Of a DNA stretch of 64,000 nt, positions 25,355-34,673 are shown piece after piece. A model generated the notes under the pieces. That model saw nothing but the letters and a program-made list of their open reading frames with translations, made no database searches and was not told where the DNA came from. How positions within the stretch are numbered: the stretch's first letter is position 1; each line of letters opens with the position of its first letter. Origin of the DNA: Mesorhizobium sp. M4B.F.Ca.ET.203.01.1.1. GTDB lineage: Bacteria; Pseudomonadota; Alphaproteobacteria; Rhizobiales; Rhizobiaceae. Location: the NCBI RefSeq assembly GCF_004791025.1, contig NZ_SRUO01000002.1:186001-250000 (forward strand), written 5' to 3'. The position numbers were made by a program, and so were the translations under genes.

Positions 25355-26483
25355 GGTCGCCTCCGAGCAGCCGGGCGCTATGGCTATGGATTCGCAGCCA
25401 TACCTGTGTGCCGGACGTCCTGATTTTCTCTTGTTCCGGGCTGTTGGTCAGGCGGGCCGTGAAAGTCGAACCGTCGTTCAGGCGCAATTGAAGGCGGGTG
25501 TCCGTCCCAACGAAAACCTCGTCCTCGACGACTGCAGGAATGCAGTCCGATGACGGGGAGTCGAGGACGTCGACATGTTCCGGGCGGATCAGGACCTGAA
25601 CCGTCCCGTCGCCGGAAGTTCCGGCTTTGCCGTAGGCGGTAGCGACAGCGCCAGCAATTCTGACCTGGTGAGCATCCGCAGCCGCCTGCCCGACAAGCCG
25701 GCCGCTCAGAATGTTCGATTCGCCGATGAAGTCGGCGACGAACCTGTCCACCGGAGCGTTGTAGATTTCCCGCGGACGGCCAACCTGGAGCACCCGTCCA
25801 CGGTTCATGACGGCAATGCGATCGGACATTGCCAGGGCCTCCTCCTGATCGTGCGTCACGAAGATAAAAGTGATGCCGGTTTCGGTTTGGAGCCGCTTCA
25901 GTTCGACCTGCATTTCCTTTCTCAGCTTGTAGTCGAGGGCCGACAACGGTTCATCGAGCAAAAGCACTTCCGGTTGCGGAGCCAGAGCGCGGGCCAGGGC
26001 GACACGCTGCTGTTGCCCGCCGGAGATTTCACTGGTCCGCCGGTCGGCAAGCGTTTCCATCCGCACGAGTTTCAGCATCGCGGCCACGCGATCCACGCTC
26101 CGGGACTTCGTCCAGCCCAGCATTTTCAGTCCGAAACCGATGTTCTCGGCGACAGACATGTGGGGAAAGAGTGCGTAGTTCTGGAAAACCGTGTTGATGG
26201 GCCGCCGAAACGGCGGAAGCGCCGCAATGTCCTTGCCGCGGAGCAGGATTTGTCCATTGGTCGGAAAGTTGAACCCGGCGATCAGCCTCAGAAGGGTCGT
26301 TTTTCCGCAGCCGGACGGACCCAGCAACGTAAAGAACTCGTTTTCGGCAATGTCGATCGACACATCGTCAAGCGCCAGAAAGGCCGAAGCGCCGGTCCCA
26401 TAACTCTTATGCAGGCCGATCGCCTGGACCGCCAGGCGACGATCGGCGGTTTGCGGCTGGATGGGTTGGGACAATGCCAGCAT
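25338..26483 (-). CDS. polyamine-type ABC transporter ATP-binding protein (PotA family)
   Basis: A 381-residue ATPase. Walker A is GPSGCGKTT, the Q-loop NTVFQNYALFPHMS, the signature [15 protein letters not shown] (first residue Ile instead of the common Leu), Walker B EVLLLDEPLSALD, and the H-loop FVTHDQEEAL. A C-terminal TOBE domain (VQVLIRPEHVDVLDSP and later SFTARLTNSPEQ) matches PotA/CysA-type importers. It begins one base after the amidohydrolase stop. Confidence 0.93.
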   Translation of the reverse strand: MLALSQPIQPQTADRRLAVQAIGLHKSYGTGASAFLALDDVSIDIAENEFFTLLGPSGCGKTTLLRLIAGFNFPTNGQILLRGKDIAALPPFRRPINTVFQNYALFPHMSVAENIGFGLKMLGWTKSRSVDRVAAMLKLVRMETLADRRTSEISGGQQQRVALARALAPQPEVLLLDEPLSALDYKLRKEMQVELKRLQTETGITFIFVTHDQEEALAMSDRIAVMNRGRVLQVGRPREIYNAPVDRFVADFIGESNILSGRLVGQAAADAHQVRIAGAVATAYGKAGTSGDGTVQVLIRPEHVDVLDSPSSDCIPAVVEDEVFVGTDTRLQLRLNDGSTFTARLTNSPEQEKIRTSGTQVWLRIHSHSARLLGGDHVQHR

Positions 26484-26484
26484 A

Positions 26485-28143
26485 TCAGGCCTCGAAGGTC
26501 ACGCGACCGCCGCAGACGGTGAGTGCGGGTGAGAGGGTGTTGATCTCCTCGGGTGAAACGGCCTCGATATCGCCGGATAGGAGGACAAAATCGGCGAAAT
26601 GACCGGGTTTGAGTTGTCCCTTCCGGTCCTCCGCGTGTTCGGCATAGGCGCCTTCGATCGTGTAGGCCGCAATCGCCTCGTGGACGGTGTAGCTCTGGTC
26701 TGGCAGATGCGGCGCCCAGGGCTTGCGGTTGACGGCCGCGTGGATGCCAGCCAGGACATCAATTCGCGCCACCGGCCAATCCGACGCGAAGACAACATGG
26801 GCTCCCGCCTGCTTTAAGGTCCGCCAGGCATAGGCAAGCGGCCAGCGATAGGGCCCGATGCGGGTCTTGGCCGGTTCAAGCGGGAAATCCATCACGCCTG
26901 GGGGATGCGCCGGCTGCATGGATGCGATCGCGCCAAGGGCAGCAAAGCGCGGAATGTCGGTGGGCTGGATGACCTCGATGTGCTCGACCCGGTGGCGCGC
27001 GTCCCGCGGGCCATTGGCCTTCACGGCGGCTTCATAGCCGTTCAGGACCGAGCGCACCGCGCCGTCGCCGATCGCGTGCACGGCGATCTGCAAACCGCGC
27101 CGGTCCGCCTCGATCGCCATTTCCGTGAATTGGGCCTGGGTGAAGAGCGGTTCCCCGGTGAAGTCGGGCCTGTCAGCATAGCCGTCGACGAGATAAGCGG
27201 TGTAGCCTTCGATCACGCCGTCATAAAACGCCTTCACGAGACCGGAATTCAGCCAGTCTCCGCGATAGTCGTCATTCATGCGGGACGCCTTTTCCAGCAT
27301 GGCCACCGTCATGAAGTTCTTGAAATGGAAGGGAACCTTGACGCGGCAGAGCAGGGCGCCCTGTTCCTGGATCTCGGTGAGCAGTTCCAGCGTGTAAAGA
27401 TTTCCGTCCATGTTGTGGATCGACGTGATCCCGTGCCTGGCGCACCAGGCCAGGGCGGCTTTTATGGATGCCCGGTCCAGCGCCCTTTCCTCTGGCGTTG
27501 GCGGTTCGGGCGGCTCGCCTCCCGTGGAAAGCCCCAGCGACGAACGAAAGGTGCCGGCATAGACATTGACCGGTCCGAAGGCCTCGACTTCGCGCAGTTC
27601 GCCGGTGGCGAGGGCGTCCCCGCCCATGACCACCTCGTTGCCGGGCCCCAGTGCCTTTCCATGGAGAAGCCCGACTTCCTTGAGCAGTATGGTATTCGCC
27701 CACATCGTGTGATGGTCGAAGGCCACGAAGGCCAGCGGCCGGTCATCGAGAATGCTGTCGAGGAAATGCCGGTCGATCGGCCTGCCGTCGAGCATGTCGT
27801 AATCGGCACCTTGGCAGAAAAGGACCTTCGCCTCCGGATTTGCCGCCGCGTGAGCCCGCACTTTGTCGCGGATCGCGGCTTCACCCTTCGTGCCCGTCAG
27901 CAACAGGTCATTGAGGATGGCGCCGCCGCCAAACACATGCATGTGCGCTTCGATGAAGCCCGGCAGCACGCTTCGGCCGGCAGCGTCGATTATCCGCGTC
28001 GAATTGCCGGCAAGCGGCAGCACTTCGGTTGCGTCGCCAACAGCGAGGATTCGTCCGTTGGCGATTGCCATCGCAGAAGCCGTCGGCCGGGTCGGGTCCA
28101 TGGTCAGAATTCTTGCGTTCGTGACCACCATGTCTGCTTGCAT
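26485..28143 (-). CDS. YtcJ-like metal-dependent amidohydrolase
   Basis: A 552-residue amidohydrolase_3 family enzyme. The N-terminal beta domain (MVVTNARILTMDPTRPTASA) leads to PGFIEAHMHVFGGG, with HMH in place of the usual HxH metal site. VAFDHHTMWANTILL, GITSIHNMDG, LQIAVHAIGDGAVRSVLNGY, RHRVEHIE and VVFASDWPVARIDV supply the other conserved His and Asp residues. YtcJ-type proteins hydrolyse C-N bonds in varied small molecules. As first gene of the operon with the polyamine-type importer, it probably acts on the imported compound (an N-acyl amine is a guess). ATG at 28143 is preceded by GGGGGAA. Confidence 0.88.
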   Translation of the reverse strand: MQADMVVTNARILTMDPTRPTASAMAIANGRILAVGDATEVLPLAGNSTRIIDAAGRSVLPGFIEAHMHVFGGGAILNDLLLTGTKGEAAIRDKVRAHAAANPEAKVLFCQGADYDMLDGRPIDRHFLDSILDDRPLAFVAFDHHTMWANTILLKEVGLLHGKALGPGNEVVMGGDALATGELREVEAFGPVNVYAGTFRSSLGLSTGGEPPEPPTPEERALDRASIKAALAWCARHGITSIHNMDGNLYTLELLTEIQEQGALLCRVKVPFHFKNFMTVAMLEKASRMNDDYRGDWLNSGLVKAFYDGVIEGYTAYLVDGYADRPDFTGEPLFTQAQFTEMAIEADRRGLQIAVHAIGDGAVRSVLNGYEAAVKANGPRDARHRVEHIEVIQPTDIPRFAALGAIASMQPAHPPGVMDFPLEPAKTRIGPYRWPLAYAWRTLKQAGAHVVFASDWPVARIDVLAGIHAAVNRKPWAPHLPDQSYTVHEAIAAYTIEGAYAEHAEDRKGQLKPGHFADFVLLSGDIEAVSPEEINTLSPALTVCGGRVTFEA

Positions 28144-28208
28144 CAATGACGTTCCCCCAGCCTGCCCAATTCCCCTTTCGGGTAGGGCAGCAATTGACTA
28201 CGCTTTTT

Positions 28209-28233
28209 GCATACTTTGTTGTATACAATATGC
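28209..28233. promoter_or_regulatory. palindromic operator between the amidohydrolase operon and its GntR regulator
   Basis: The core TTGTATACAA (28219-28228) is a perfect 10-bp palindrome, flanked by GCATA and TATGC arms. This is the type of site bound by GntR/FCD repressors. It lies about 65 bases before the amidohydrolase ATG and about 75 before the regulator ATG. Confidence 0.7.
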
Positions 28234-28301
28234 GCTTGCGAATGCGCGAGTCAACCGGTACCTATTTGCCGCGTTGACGCCAGCCGGTGTTAGGAGCCCC
28301 G

Positions 28302-29033
28302 ATGAACGACGTTGCCCGCGGCCATTTGCGTCAGTCGACCTATGAATCGATCAAGGCGATGATCGTGACCGGGCAGCTGTCACCGGGTAGGCGAATTACG
28401 GAACTCGAGCTCGTCGAACAGCTTCAGGTCAGCCGGACGCCGGTGCGCGAGGCGCTCAATCGATTGGAGCGTGACGGGCTTGTGGTCGAACGTCCCCGCA
28501 CCGGATTTGCGGTGGTTCAATTTGACGAGACGATGCTTCGGAATGTGTTCGACATCCGGGCTGAGCTGGACGCCTATGCGACGACCTTGGCGATCGCCCG
28601 CATCACCCTCGATGAAGTGGAGCTGCTGCGCGGCTTGGTCGCGGACTGCGAGCGCCTGGCGCAAACCGATTCGGCTCCTCGCGCCCGGCTGGAAGAGATG
28701 CAGACCGGCATGGAAATCCATCGCGCAATCGCGCGATTTAGCGCCAACGCCATGCTCGCGGAAATGCTGAACGGACTTTTGGACAAGTGCCAGGTCTATG
28801 TCTGGATGGAGTTGACCCAGTTGAACGACTGGAAGGCGGCGCGTGACGACCATCACATGATCGTTGAAGCGATCGCTGCCGGGGACGCCGACACGGCCTG
28901 CCGCGAATCCCGCCGTCATATCCGGCAATCGAGGGATGGCATCCTGGACCTCATGCTCAGGCAGCGCGATCTGCGCGACCTGTATCTATCCCGGACCGAG
29001 GAGTTGCAGACGCGGCCGGGTCTGGCTGTTTAG
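28302..29033 (+). CDS. GntR-family regulator with FCD domain
   Basis: A 243-residue regulator. The N-terminal winged helix shows STYESIKAMIVTGQLSPGRR, ITELELVEQLQVSRTPVREA and LNRLERDGLVVERPRTGFAV. The C-terminal FCD helices follow: NVFDIRAELDAYATTLAI, a metal/ligand histidine in GMEIHRAIARFS and another in DDHHMIVEAIAAGDAD. ATG at 28302 has AGGAG six bases upstream. It is divergent from the amidohydrolase and importer operon and very likely represses it through the TTGTATACAA site. Confidence 0.9.
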   Translation: MNDVARGHLRQSTYESIKAMIVTGQLSPGRRITELELVEQLQVSRTPVREALNRLERDGLVVERPRTGFAVVQFDETMLRNVFDIRAELDAYATTLAIARITLDEVELLRGLVADCERLAQTDSAPRARLEEMQTGMEIHRAIARFSANAMLAEMLNGLLDKCQVYVWMELTQLNDWKAARDDHHMIVEAIAAGDADTACRESRRHIRQSRDGILDLMLRQRDLRDLYLSRTEELQTRPGLAV

Positions 29034-29166
29034 GCTTCGCAAAATTGACGTTTCTGCTGGTGTCATCTGCCGGGACATCTGGCGCTGTGTGACGTGGCGG
29101 ATGCGGACATGCCATCGACGCTTGTCCCGCCATTCGGCGAAGAATTGGCAGGGAGACGCCAGCACC

Positions 29167-30063
29167 ATGATGCACTCGGACCAGATCCATATCGATGCGG
29201 ATATCGTTCGCGCGATGGTCTTCGACCAGTTCCCGGAGCACCGCCACGAGAAGATCGAGCAGCTTGGCGCGATCGGTACGGTCAATGCAATCTTCAGGAT
29301 CGGATCGAGTGTAGCGGCAAGATTCCCGCTGCGTGCGATGGCGCCTGTCGAGTGCGCCAATATGCTGCGCAACGAAGCCGCGGCCATGACCGAGTTTGCC
29401 GCGCATTCTTCGGTTGCCTGTCCTCGACCGCTCGGGCTTGGTCAACCGGGCCCGCTCTATCCGCTGCCTTGGGCAATGCAGAGTTGGATAGAAGGTGACG
29501 TTGCCACGCACGATGGGCTTGCTGCTTGCGCGACCTTCGCACGCGACATTGCCAGGCTGATTGCGGCGCTGCGGGCAGCGACCACGGATGGACGTCGTTT
29601 TGATGGGCAAGGGAGGGGCGGCAGTCTTCCGGACCACGACGAGTGGATGTCGATCTGTTTCAACAACAGCGAGGGTCTCCTGGACGTGTCTCGGCTCCGT
29701 CGCATCTGGGCTCGGCTGCGTGAACTGCCGCCGTCCGGTCCCGACGTTCTGGGCCATCGCGATCTTATTCCGGCCAACCTGCTGGTGCGTGGGGACCGCC
29801 TTGTTGGTGTGCTCGACTGCGGCAGCTTCGGACCGGCCGACCCGGCCTTGGATCTTGTCGCCGCATGGCATCTTTTTGATCGCAGTCGGCGCGAAACCGT
29901 GCGTGCCCATCTTGGATCAAGCCAGCTCGAGTGGCAGCGCGGAGCGGCATGGGCCTTCCAGCAGGCGATGGGCCTGGTCTGGTACTATCGGAGCACCAAC
30001 CCCGCCATGAGTGCGCTTGGCCGCTCGACGCTCTCCCGCATCATCGACGATCTGGAAATCTGA
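29167..30063 (+). CDS. APH-type phosphotransferase family protein
   Basis: About 298 residues with the aminoglycoside-phosphotransferase/choline-kinase fold. The catalytic loop is GHRDLIPANLLVRGDRLVGV and the metal-binding end is LDCGSFGPADPALDLVAAW. An N-terminal nucleotide-binding part includes LGAIGTVNAIFRIGSSVAAR and PLPWAMQSWIEGDVAT. HRDLIPANLL has Ile where typical kinases have His or Asn (HGDLHPGN), so the active site is slightly altered. Family members phosphorylate small hydroxyl compounds, not necessarily antibiotics. It follows the GntR gene on the same strand after about 130 bases. ATG 29167 and 29170 are both possible starts. Confidence 0.78.
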   Translation: MMHSDQIHIDADIVRAMVFDQFPEHRHEKIEQLGAIGTVNAIFRIGSSVAARFPLRAMAPVECANMLRNEAAAMTEFAAHSSVACPRPLGLGQPGPLYPLPWAMQSWIEGDVATHDGLAACATFARDIARLIAALRAATTDGRRFDGQGRGGSLPDHDEWMSICFNNSEGLLDVSRLRRIWARLRELPPSGPDVLGHRDLIPANLLVRGDRLVGVLDCGSFGPADPALDLVAAWHLFDRSRRETVRAHLGSSQLEWQRGAAWAFQQAMGLVWYYRSTNPAMSALGRSTLSRIIDDLEI

Positions 30064-30129
30064 TCCGAACCTGGGCGTCGTTCGGGCCTAAGTTCCTTCA
30101 CAAGCGCAGGGAACCTGCGTAGCGGCAGC

Positions 30130-31044
30130 TCATGACCGCTCGTGCAGCAAGGCGGCGTGGGCGACCAATGCATCGATGATCACGCGCATGCGCGGCGGTA
30201 CGACGCGGCCGGCGCTCCACAGCAGGTGGATGGGGGCAGTGTCCACGGCCGAGCTCATCAGCACTGGCACCAGCTCGCCGCGACGCAAGCTGTTGCCGGC
30301 GAGCCAGTCGGGCAGGAAGGCAATGCCGCAGCCGGCGACCGCCGCCTGCAACAGCGCATCGCCGTCGCCGATCATCAGCCTGGCTTGCGGCTGGTAGAGC
30401 ATGGTTCCGTTGCCATCGGGCAGTGGCCATGGGTTGATGAAGTCGCGCCGGCCGTAGACCAGCAGCGCATGCTGGGCCAGCCCTTGGATATCGGCGGGTG
30501 TCCCGGCCGTGGCCAGGTAGGCGGGGCTGGCGCACAACAGCGAACGCTGCGTGCCCAGCCGTCGGGCGGTCCGTGAGGCATTGTCCGCGAGAGGGCCGAG
30601 GCGCACGGCGAGGTCGATGCCGTCGTCGACAAGGTCGGCGCGGTGGTCATCGAAGCCGATCTCGAGCCGGAGCGCCGGATGGTCCTTGGCCAGCCCGAAC
30701 AGCACCGGCGCCACCCAGCGGCGGCCAAAGGCCAGCGGCAGAGCTAGCCGCACCACGCCCGCCGGCGCCTGTCGCCCGGCGGCGATGACGTCCTGTGCCT
30801 CGCTGAGCCCCGCAAGCGCGCGCCGGCAGGCCTCGTAGTAGATCTCGCCGTCGGCCGTCAGGCTCAAGCGGCGGGTTGTCCGGTTGAGCAGGCGCACGCC
30901 CAGCCGCTGCTCGAGCTGCAGCACCTTGCGACCGACGGCCGATTTGGTCAGGCGTAGCCGCGCCGCCGCTGCGGTAAAGGTGCCCGCATCGACGGCTTCG
31001 ACGAAGGCGAGGGCGCCCCCAAGGCTGCCAGCTATGAGGCTCAT
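30130..31044 (-). CDS. LysR-family transcriptional regulator
   Basis: About 304 residues. The N-terminal helix-turn-helix reads ALAFVEAVDAGTFTAAAARL then RLTKSAVGRKVLQLEQRLGV and LLNRTTRRLSLTADGEIYYE. The effector domain contains GVVRLALPLAFGRRWVAPVL and GIDLAVRLGPLADNASRTAR, as in the CrgA/PecT-like subgroup. It is divergent from the MDR oxidoreductase gene, the usual arrangement for a LysR regulator and its target. ATG 31044 fits the usual distance to the first helix; an ATG at 31086 would add 14 residues. Confidence 0.9.
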   Translation of the reverse strand: MSLIAGSLGGALAFVEAVDAGTFTAAAARLRLTKSAVGRKVLQLEQRLGVRLLNRTTRRLSLTADGEIYYEACRRALAGLSEAQDVIAAGRQAPAGVVRLALPLAFGRRWVAPVLFGLAKDHPALRLEIGFDDHRADLVDDGIDLAVRLGPLADNASRTARRLGTQRSLLCASPAYLATAGTPADIQGLAQHALLVYGRRDFINPWPLPDGNGTMLYQPQARLMIGDGDALLQAAVAGCGIAFLPDWLAGNSLRRGELVPVLMSSAVDTAPIHLLWSAGRVVPPRMRVIIDALVAHAALLHERS

Positions 31045-31140
31045 TGTATATCCAATCGCAACGATCTTCCGACAAATTCGCACCATTGTAGCTGAATGCG
31101 CGATGGTAATACAGGCCGACAGGGTTGGAGATGCGCAATG

Positions 31141-32166
31141 GATGACATGACTGAAGCCTGGCGCATGACCGGGTTTGGGCTCGACAAGCTGGTACGCGGG
31201 GCGGTGCCGTTGCCGTCGGTCGGCCGGCGCGCGCTGTTGGTCGCGGTGCGCGCGGTGGCGCTCAACTTCAAGGACCTGCTGTTGATCGATGGCAAGTTGC
31301 CGGCGATGTCGCTGCCCTTCGTGCCGGCGTCGGACGCGGTGGGCGAGGTGGTCGCCATCGGGTCTGAAGTGACGCGTTTCCGCGTCGGCGACCGCGTGTT
31401 AGGGCAGGTGATTGCCGACTGGGCCGACGGCGATGGGCCGCCGGTGTTGCACAGACAGACGCTGGGGTTGTCGCTGCCGGGCGTGCTGGCGCGCCACGTC
31501 GTGTTCGGCGAGGACGCCGCCGTGCCGGCGCCGGCTTCGCTTGGCGACGAGGAAGCAGCGACTTTGCCAATCGCGGCGCTCACCGCCTGGTCGGCGTTGG
31601 TCGAGTCCAGACGGTCGCGGCCGGGCACGACCGTACTTATCGAAGGAACCGGCGGCGTGGCGCTATTTGCACTGCAATTCGCGCTGGCCTTCGGGCAAGT
31701 CCCTATCCTGATGTCGCGCCACGCCGACAAGCTCGAACGCGCCCGGATGCTAGGGGCAAGGCTCTGCGTCGACGCCGGCGCCAACCCCGACTGGACCGCA
31801 CAAGTGCGGACGCTTACGGGCGGGCGCGGGGTCGACCATGTACTGGAGCTGATCGGCGGCGCCAATCTGCGGCGATCGATCGAGACAGTGGCAGCCGGCG
31901 GACTTGTATCCCTCATCGGCCAACTGGCGGGTACCGAGCTGTCCGTGCCGACACCGGTGCTGACGCGCAACCGCATTACGCTGCAGGGCATCGCCACGGG
32001 CTCGCGACGGCAGTTCGAGCGCATGAATGTGGCAATCGAGGCGCTGGGCGTCAGACCGGTGATCGATGCCGTCTATCCCTTCGAGGCGGTCCACGAGGCT
32101 TTCGAGCACCAGCGGCGCGGGCCGTACGGCAAGGTCGTGGTCAGTCTGGGCCAAATGCCGAGCTAG
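31141..32166 (+). CDS. MDR-superfamily NAD(P)-dependent oxidoreductase
   Basis: A 341-residue medium-chain dehydrogenase/reductase. The N-terminal domain has VAVRAVALNFKDLLLIDG and PFVPASDAVGEVVAIGSEVT with GDRVLGQ; no structural-zinc cysteine cluster is seen, so it resembles the zinc-independent quinone oxidoreductase-like branch. The cofactor motif is VLIEGTGGVALFALQFALAF. GVDHVLELIGGANLRRSIE and GGLVSLIGQLAG follow. GGAG stands seven bases before ATG 31141. Substrate unknown; the divergent LysR gene is its likely regulator. Confidence 0.88.
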   Translation, partial: DDMTEAWRMTGFGLDKLVRGAVPLPSVGRRALLVAVRAVALNFKDLLLIDGKLPAMSLPFVPASDAVGEVVAIGSEVTRFRVGDRVLGQVIADWADGDGPPVLHRQTLGLSLPGVLARHVVFGEDAAVPAPASLGDEEAATLPIAALTAWSALVESRRSRPGTTVLIEGTGGVALFALQFALAFGQVPILMSRHADKLERARMLGARLCVDAGANPDWTAQVRTLTGGRGVDHVLELIGGANLRRSIETVAAGGLVSLIGQLAGTELSVPTPVLTRNRITLQGIATGSRRQFERMNVAIEALGVRPVIDAVYPFEAVHEAFEHQRRGPYGKVVVSLGQMPS

Positions 32167-32266
32167 ACAGGCATCCCACCCTGATCGTTTTCGCGACGCC
32201 GTTGCAGAGCTTCCCTTACCGCGCGCACGACATCAGCGTTGTCGGGAAAGTATCCCTTGCGCCTCG

Positions 32267-32683
32267 ATGTCACGACCTGACCGGCCACCGCGACCTGGAA
32301 TACGCCCCCTTTGCCGCGCTGGTCTTGCGCCCCGGCAACGACTGCTGCGGTACCTGGACATCATCTCGGATCGGCTCGCTGCCGATGGCTATGTGCGGGG
32401 CTGTCTGATCGGCGACTTCAGCCTGGAGGTGGTCCAGGAGAGCGAGCCGCTGCGCCAACATCTCGTCGCGATGTACCGGGAGTGGCTTCAGCCCTTTAGC
32501 GACTGCATCGCGGAGGCCCAGGCTGCCGGGGAAATCGACAGCACGTTCGCTCCACGGGATCTGGCGGAGTTTCTTCTTGCCTCCTGGGAAGGCGCGATCC
32601 TGCGCATGAAAGTGGAGCGTTCCGGCGAACCGCTCCGACGGTTCAAGGACATCGCCTTCGCTACCGTTTTTGGTCCGCCATAA
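32267..32683 (+). pseudogene. TetR-family C-terminal fragment lacking the DNA-binding domain
   Basis: From about 32345 the frame reads RLLRYLDIISDRLAADGYVR, GCLIGDFSLEVVQESEPLRQ, HLVAMYREWLQPFSDCIAEA and FAPRDLAEFLLASWEGAILR, a typical TetR_C_6 ligand-binding domain. No TetR helix-turn-helix lies upstream in any frame; the 100 bases after the MDR gene give only unrelated codons. ATG 32267 could start a 138-residue protein, but a TetR without its N-terminal domain is most likely a deletion remnant. Confidence 0.65.
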
Positions 32684-32720
32684 TTTTCCGATTTGACACT
32701 AAGGGGTGGCAAGAACGTCT

Positions 32721-33455
32721 TCAGGATCTGGCTTTTCGCCACTCCTCGTACTCTCCGCGGGCATCGTCATGCAGCGGATAATAGCGTTGCAACGACCCGC
32801 CCTGCATGAGCTTTTCGCGCGAGAATTCCTCCCAATCGTGATGCTTCTGCGCCTCTTCGATCACCTTCGCGGCCATTGCGACGGGAACCACCACCACCCC
32901 GTCATCGTCGGCAACAATGATGTCGCCGGGGATCACCGTGACATTGCCGCATGCAATCGGAACGTTGACGGCATTGGGATAGATGCTGGTCTGCACATGG
33001 TAATTGGGCGTCCAGCCGCGCAGCCATAGGGGCAGATCGAGCTTCTCGACATTGGGCCGATCGCGCATGCACCCGTCGATGACGATGCCAGCGCCGCCTC
33101 TGCCCTTGAAATAGGTCGACATCATATCGCCGAAGACACCCGAACTCATGTCACCGCGCGCGTCGACCACGACCACATCGCCCTCCTGAGCGTGGTAGAG
33201 CACGTGCCGGTGCAATTGCGTCTCCGGATCGGCATATTCTCCCTCGTTGAAGAGGTCGGGCCGCTGCGGCAGGAACTGCAGCGTCAGCGCCGGGCCGACG
33301 ATCGACTTGCCGTGGTTCTGCGCCACCGGACCGACCATATGCGGATTGCGGAAGCCCATGTGACCAAGCGTGCCGGCAACGGTCGCGGCACCGATCTCCC
33401 TCAGCGCGTCGATCAGGTCCTTGGACGGCCGGGTGATGTCGGGGCTATGCGTCAT
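32721..33455 (-). CDS. RraA-family (HMG/CHA-type aldolase-like) protein
   Basis: A 244-residue RraA/dimethylmenaquinone-methyltransferase-like protein. Conserved blocks are IGAATVAGTLGHMGFRN, VGPALTLQFLPQ, GDVVVVDARGDMSSGVFGDM with the downstream GIVIDGCMRDRPNVEKLDLP (the Arg-Asp metal/substrate site) and GDIIVADDDGVVVVPVAMA. Many members are class II aldolases or decarboxylases of oxo-acids. As last gene of a sugar importer operon beside a DgoD-like dehydratase it may process the keto-deoxy acid; this is inference. The ATG at 33455 has GGAG six bases upstream; the longer frame is not conserved-looking. Confidence 0.85.
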   Translation of the reverse strand: MTHSPDITRPSKDLIDALREIGAATVAGTLGHMGFRNPHMVGPVAQNHGKSIVGPALTLQFLPQRPDLFNEGEYADPETQLHRHVLYHAQEGDVVVVDARGDMSSGVFGDMMSTYFKGRGGAGIVIDGCMRDRPNVEKLDLPLWLRGWTPNYHVQTSIYPNAVNVPIACGNVTVIPGDIIVADDDGVVVVPVAMAAKVIEEAQKHHDWEEFSREKLMQGGSLQRYYPLHDDARGEYEEWRKARS

Positions 33456-33478
33456 GGTGGACTCCGGTTGACGTTGCG

Positions 33479-34642
33479 CTACCAGTTCGTGACAGAACCA
33501 TCGCGGCGCTTGAGGTGGGGTGCTTCCCAGAAACGGAAACTCTGCGCCTGGATCGCCGCCTCGTTGATCTCGACGCCGAGCCCCGGCAGATCGCTGACCG
33601 GATAGTCGGGGCCGTCGAGCTGTGGTTGCACCGGGAAGAACTCGGAACTGTCGAAGCCCAGCTTTCTTTCCGGCGCCCTGGTCTCGAGCCAGGCGAAATT
33701 CGGCACTGCGGCGGCGAGATGTATGGTCGCGGCGGTGCACACCGGACCAAGGGGATTGTGCGGCATCAGGTCCACATAGTGCGCCTCGCTCCAGCCCGCG
33801 ACCTTCATCGCTTCGGTGAGCCCGCCGACATTGCAGACATCGAGCCGATTGAACTGATGGATGCCGCGCTCGATGTAGGGCAGGAATTGCCACTTGCTGG
33901 CGAATTCCTCGCCGATGGCGAATGGGATGTCGGTCATCGTGCGCAGGGATTCGTAGGCCTCCGGCGTCTCGTCCCGTATCGGCTCCTCCAGGAAATCAAG
34001 CACGCCGCGGCCGAGCTTGTTGCAGAAGCTTGCCGCCTCGGCCACCGACAGCCGATGATGGTAGTCGATGCCGAGCACGAGGTCGTTGCCCAGCGCCTCG
34101 CGCGCCCTGTTCAGCATGCTTGCGGTGGCGCCGATCGACTCGCGCGGCTCGAAGATGTCCCTGCTGCTTTGCCCGACGGGAAAGAAGCGTATCGCCTGCC
34201 ACCCCTGCGCGCGCAGTTCCCCGGCTCGTTCGATGGCGGCTTCGCCCTCGGCCTCGTCTCCGGTCGAGGCGAAGGTCGGGATGCGGTCGCGCTGCTTGCC
34301 GCCGAGCAGCTCATAAACCGGCACCCCCAGCGACTTGCCCTTGATGTCGTGCAGGGCGATGTCGATGGCCGAGATGGCCGCCTGCAGGACGCGCCCGCCT
34401 TCGAAGTACTGGCTGCGATAGATCTCTTGCCAGATCCGGCCGATCTGCATCGGGTCACGGCCGATGAGGAACTCGCGATAGTGCTCGATCGCGCCGGCCA
34501 CGGCTTTCTCGCGACCGCTCAAGCCGCTCTCGCCCCAGCCGAAGATGCCCTGATCGGTCTCGATCTTGACCAGCATCTGGTTGCGGGTTCCCACCCACAC
34601 CGGATAGGGCTTGATCGCCGTGATCTTCAGCTTCGTGGTCAT
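33479..34642 (-). CDS. enolase-superfamily dehydratase, D-galactonate dehydratase-like
   Basis: A 387-residue enzyme of the mandelate racemase group. The N-terminal capping domain starts KITAIKPYPVWVGTRNQMLV. Metal ligands lie in LGIDYHHRLS (Asp, with a His two positions on as in the DgoD and mannonate dehydratase types), FLEEPIRDE and IGEEF; the catalytic histidine is in LMPHNPLGP. Loss of water from an aldonic acid to give a 2-keto-3-deoxy acid is expected. It follows the ABC transporter genes on the same strand, so its substrate is probably the imported sugar acid. Confidence 0.85.
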   Translation of the reverse strand: MTTKLKITAIKPYPVWVGTRNQMLVKIETDQGIFGWGESGLSGREKAVAGAIEHYREFLIGRDPMQIGRIWQEIYRSQYFEGGRVLQAAISAIDIALHDIKGKSLGVPVYELLGGKQRDRIPTFASTGDEAEGEAAIERAGELRAQGWQAIRFFPVGQSSRDIFEPRESIGATASMLNRAREALGNDLVLGIDYHHRLSVAEAASFCNKLGRGVLDFLEEPIRDETPEAYESLRTMTDIPFAIGEEFASKWQFLPYIERGIHQFNRLDVCNVGGLTEAMKVAGWSEAHYVDLMPHNPLGPVCTAATIHLAAAVPNFAWLETRAPERKLGFDSSEFFPVQPQLDGPDYPVSDLPGLGVEINEAAIQAQSFRFWEAPHLKRRDGSVTNW

Positions 34643-34673
34643 TCACACTCGTTCCACACGCATCCGCCCTGTC

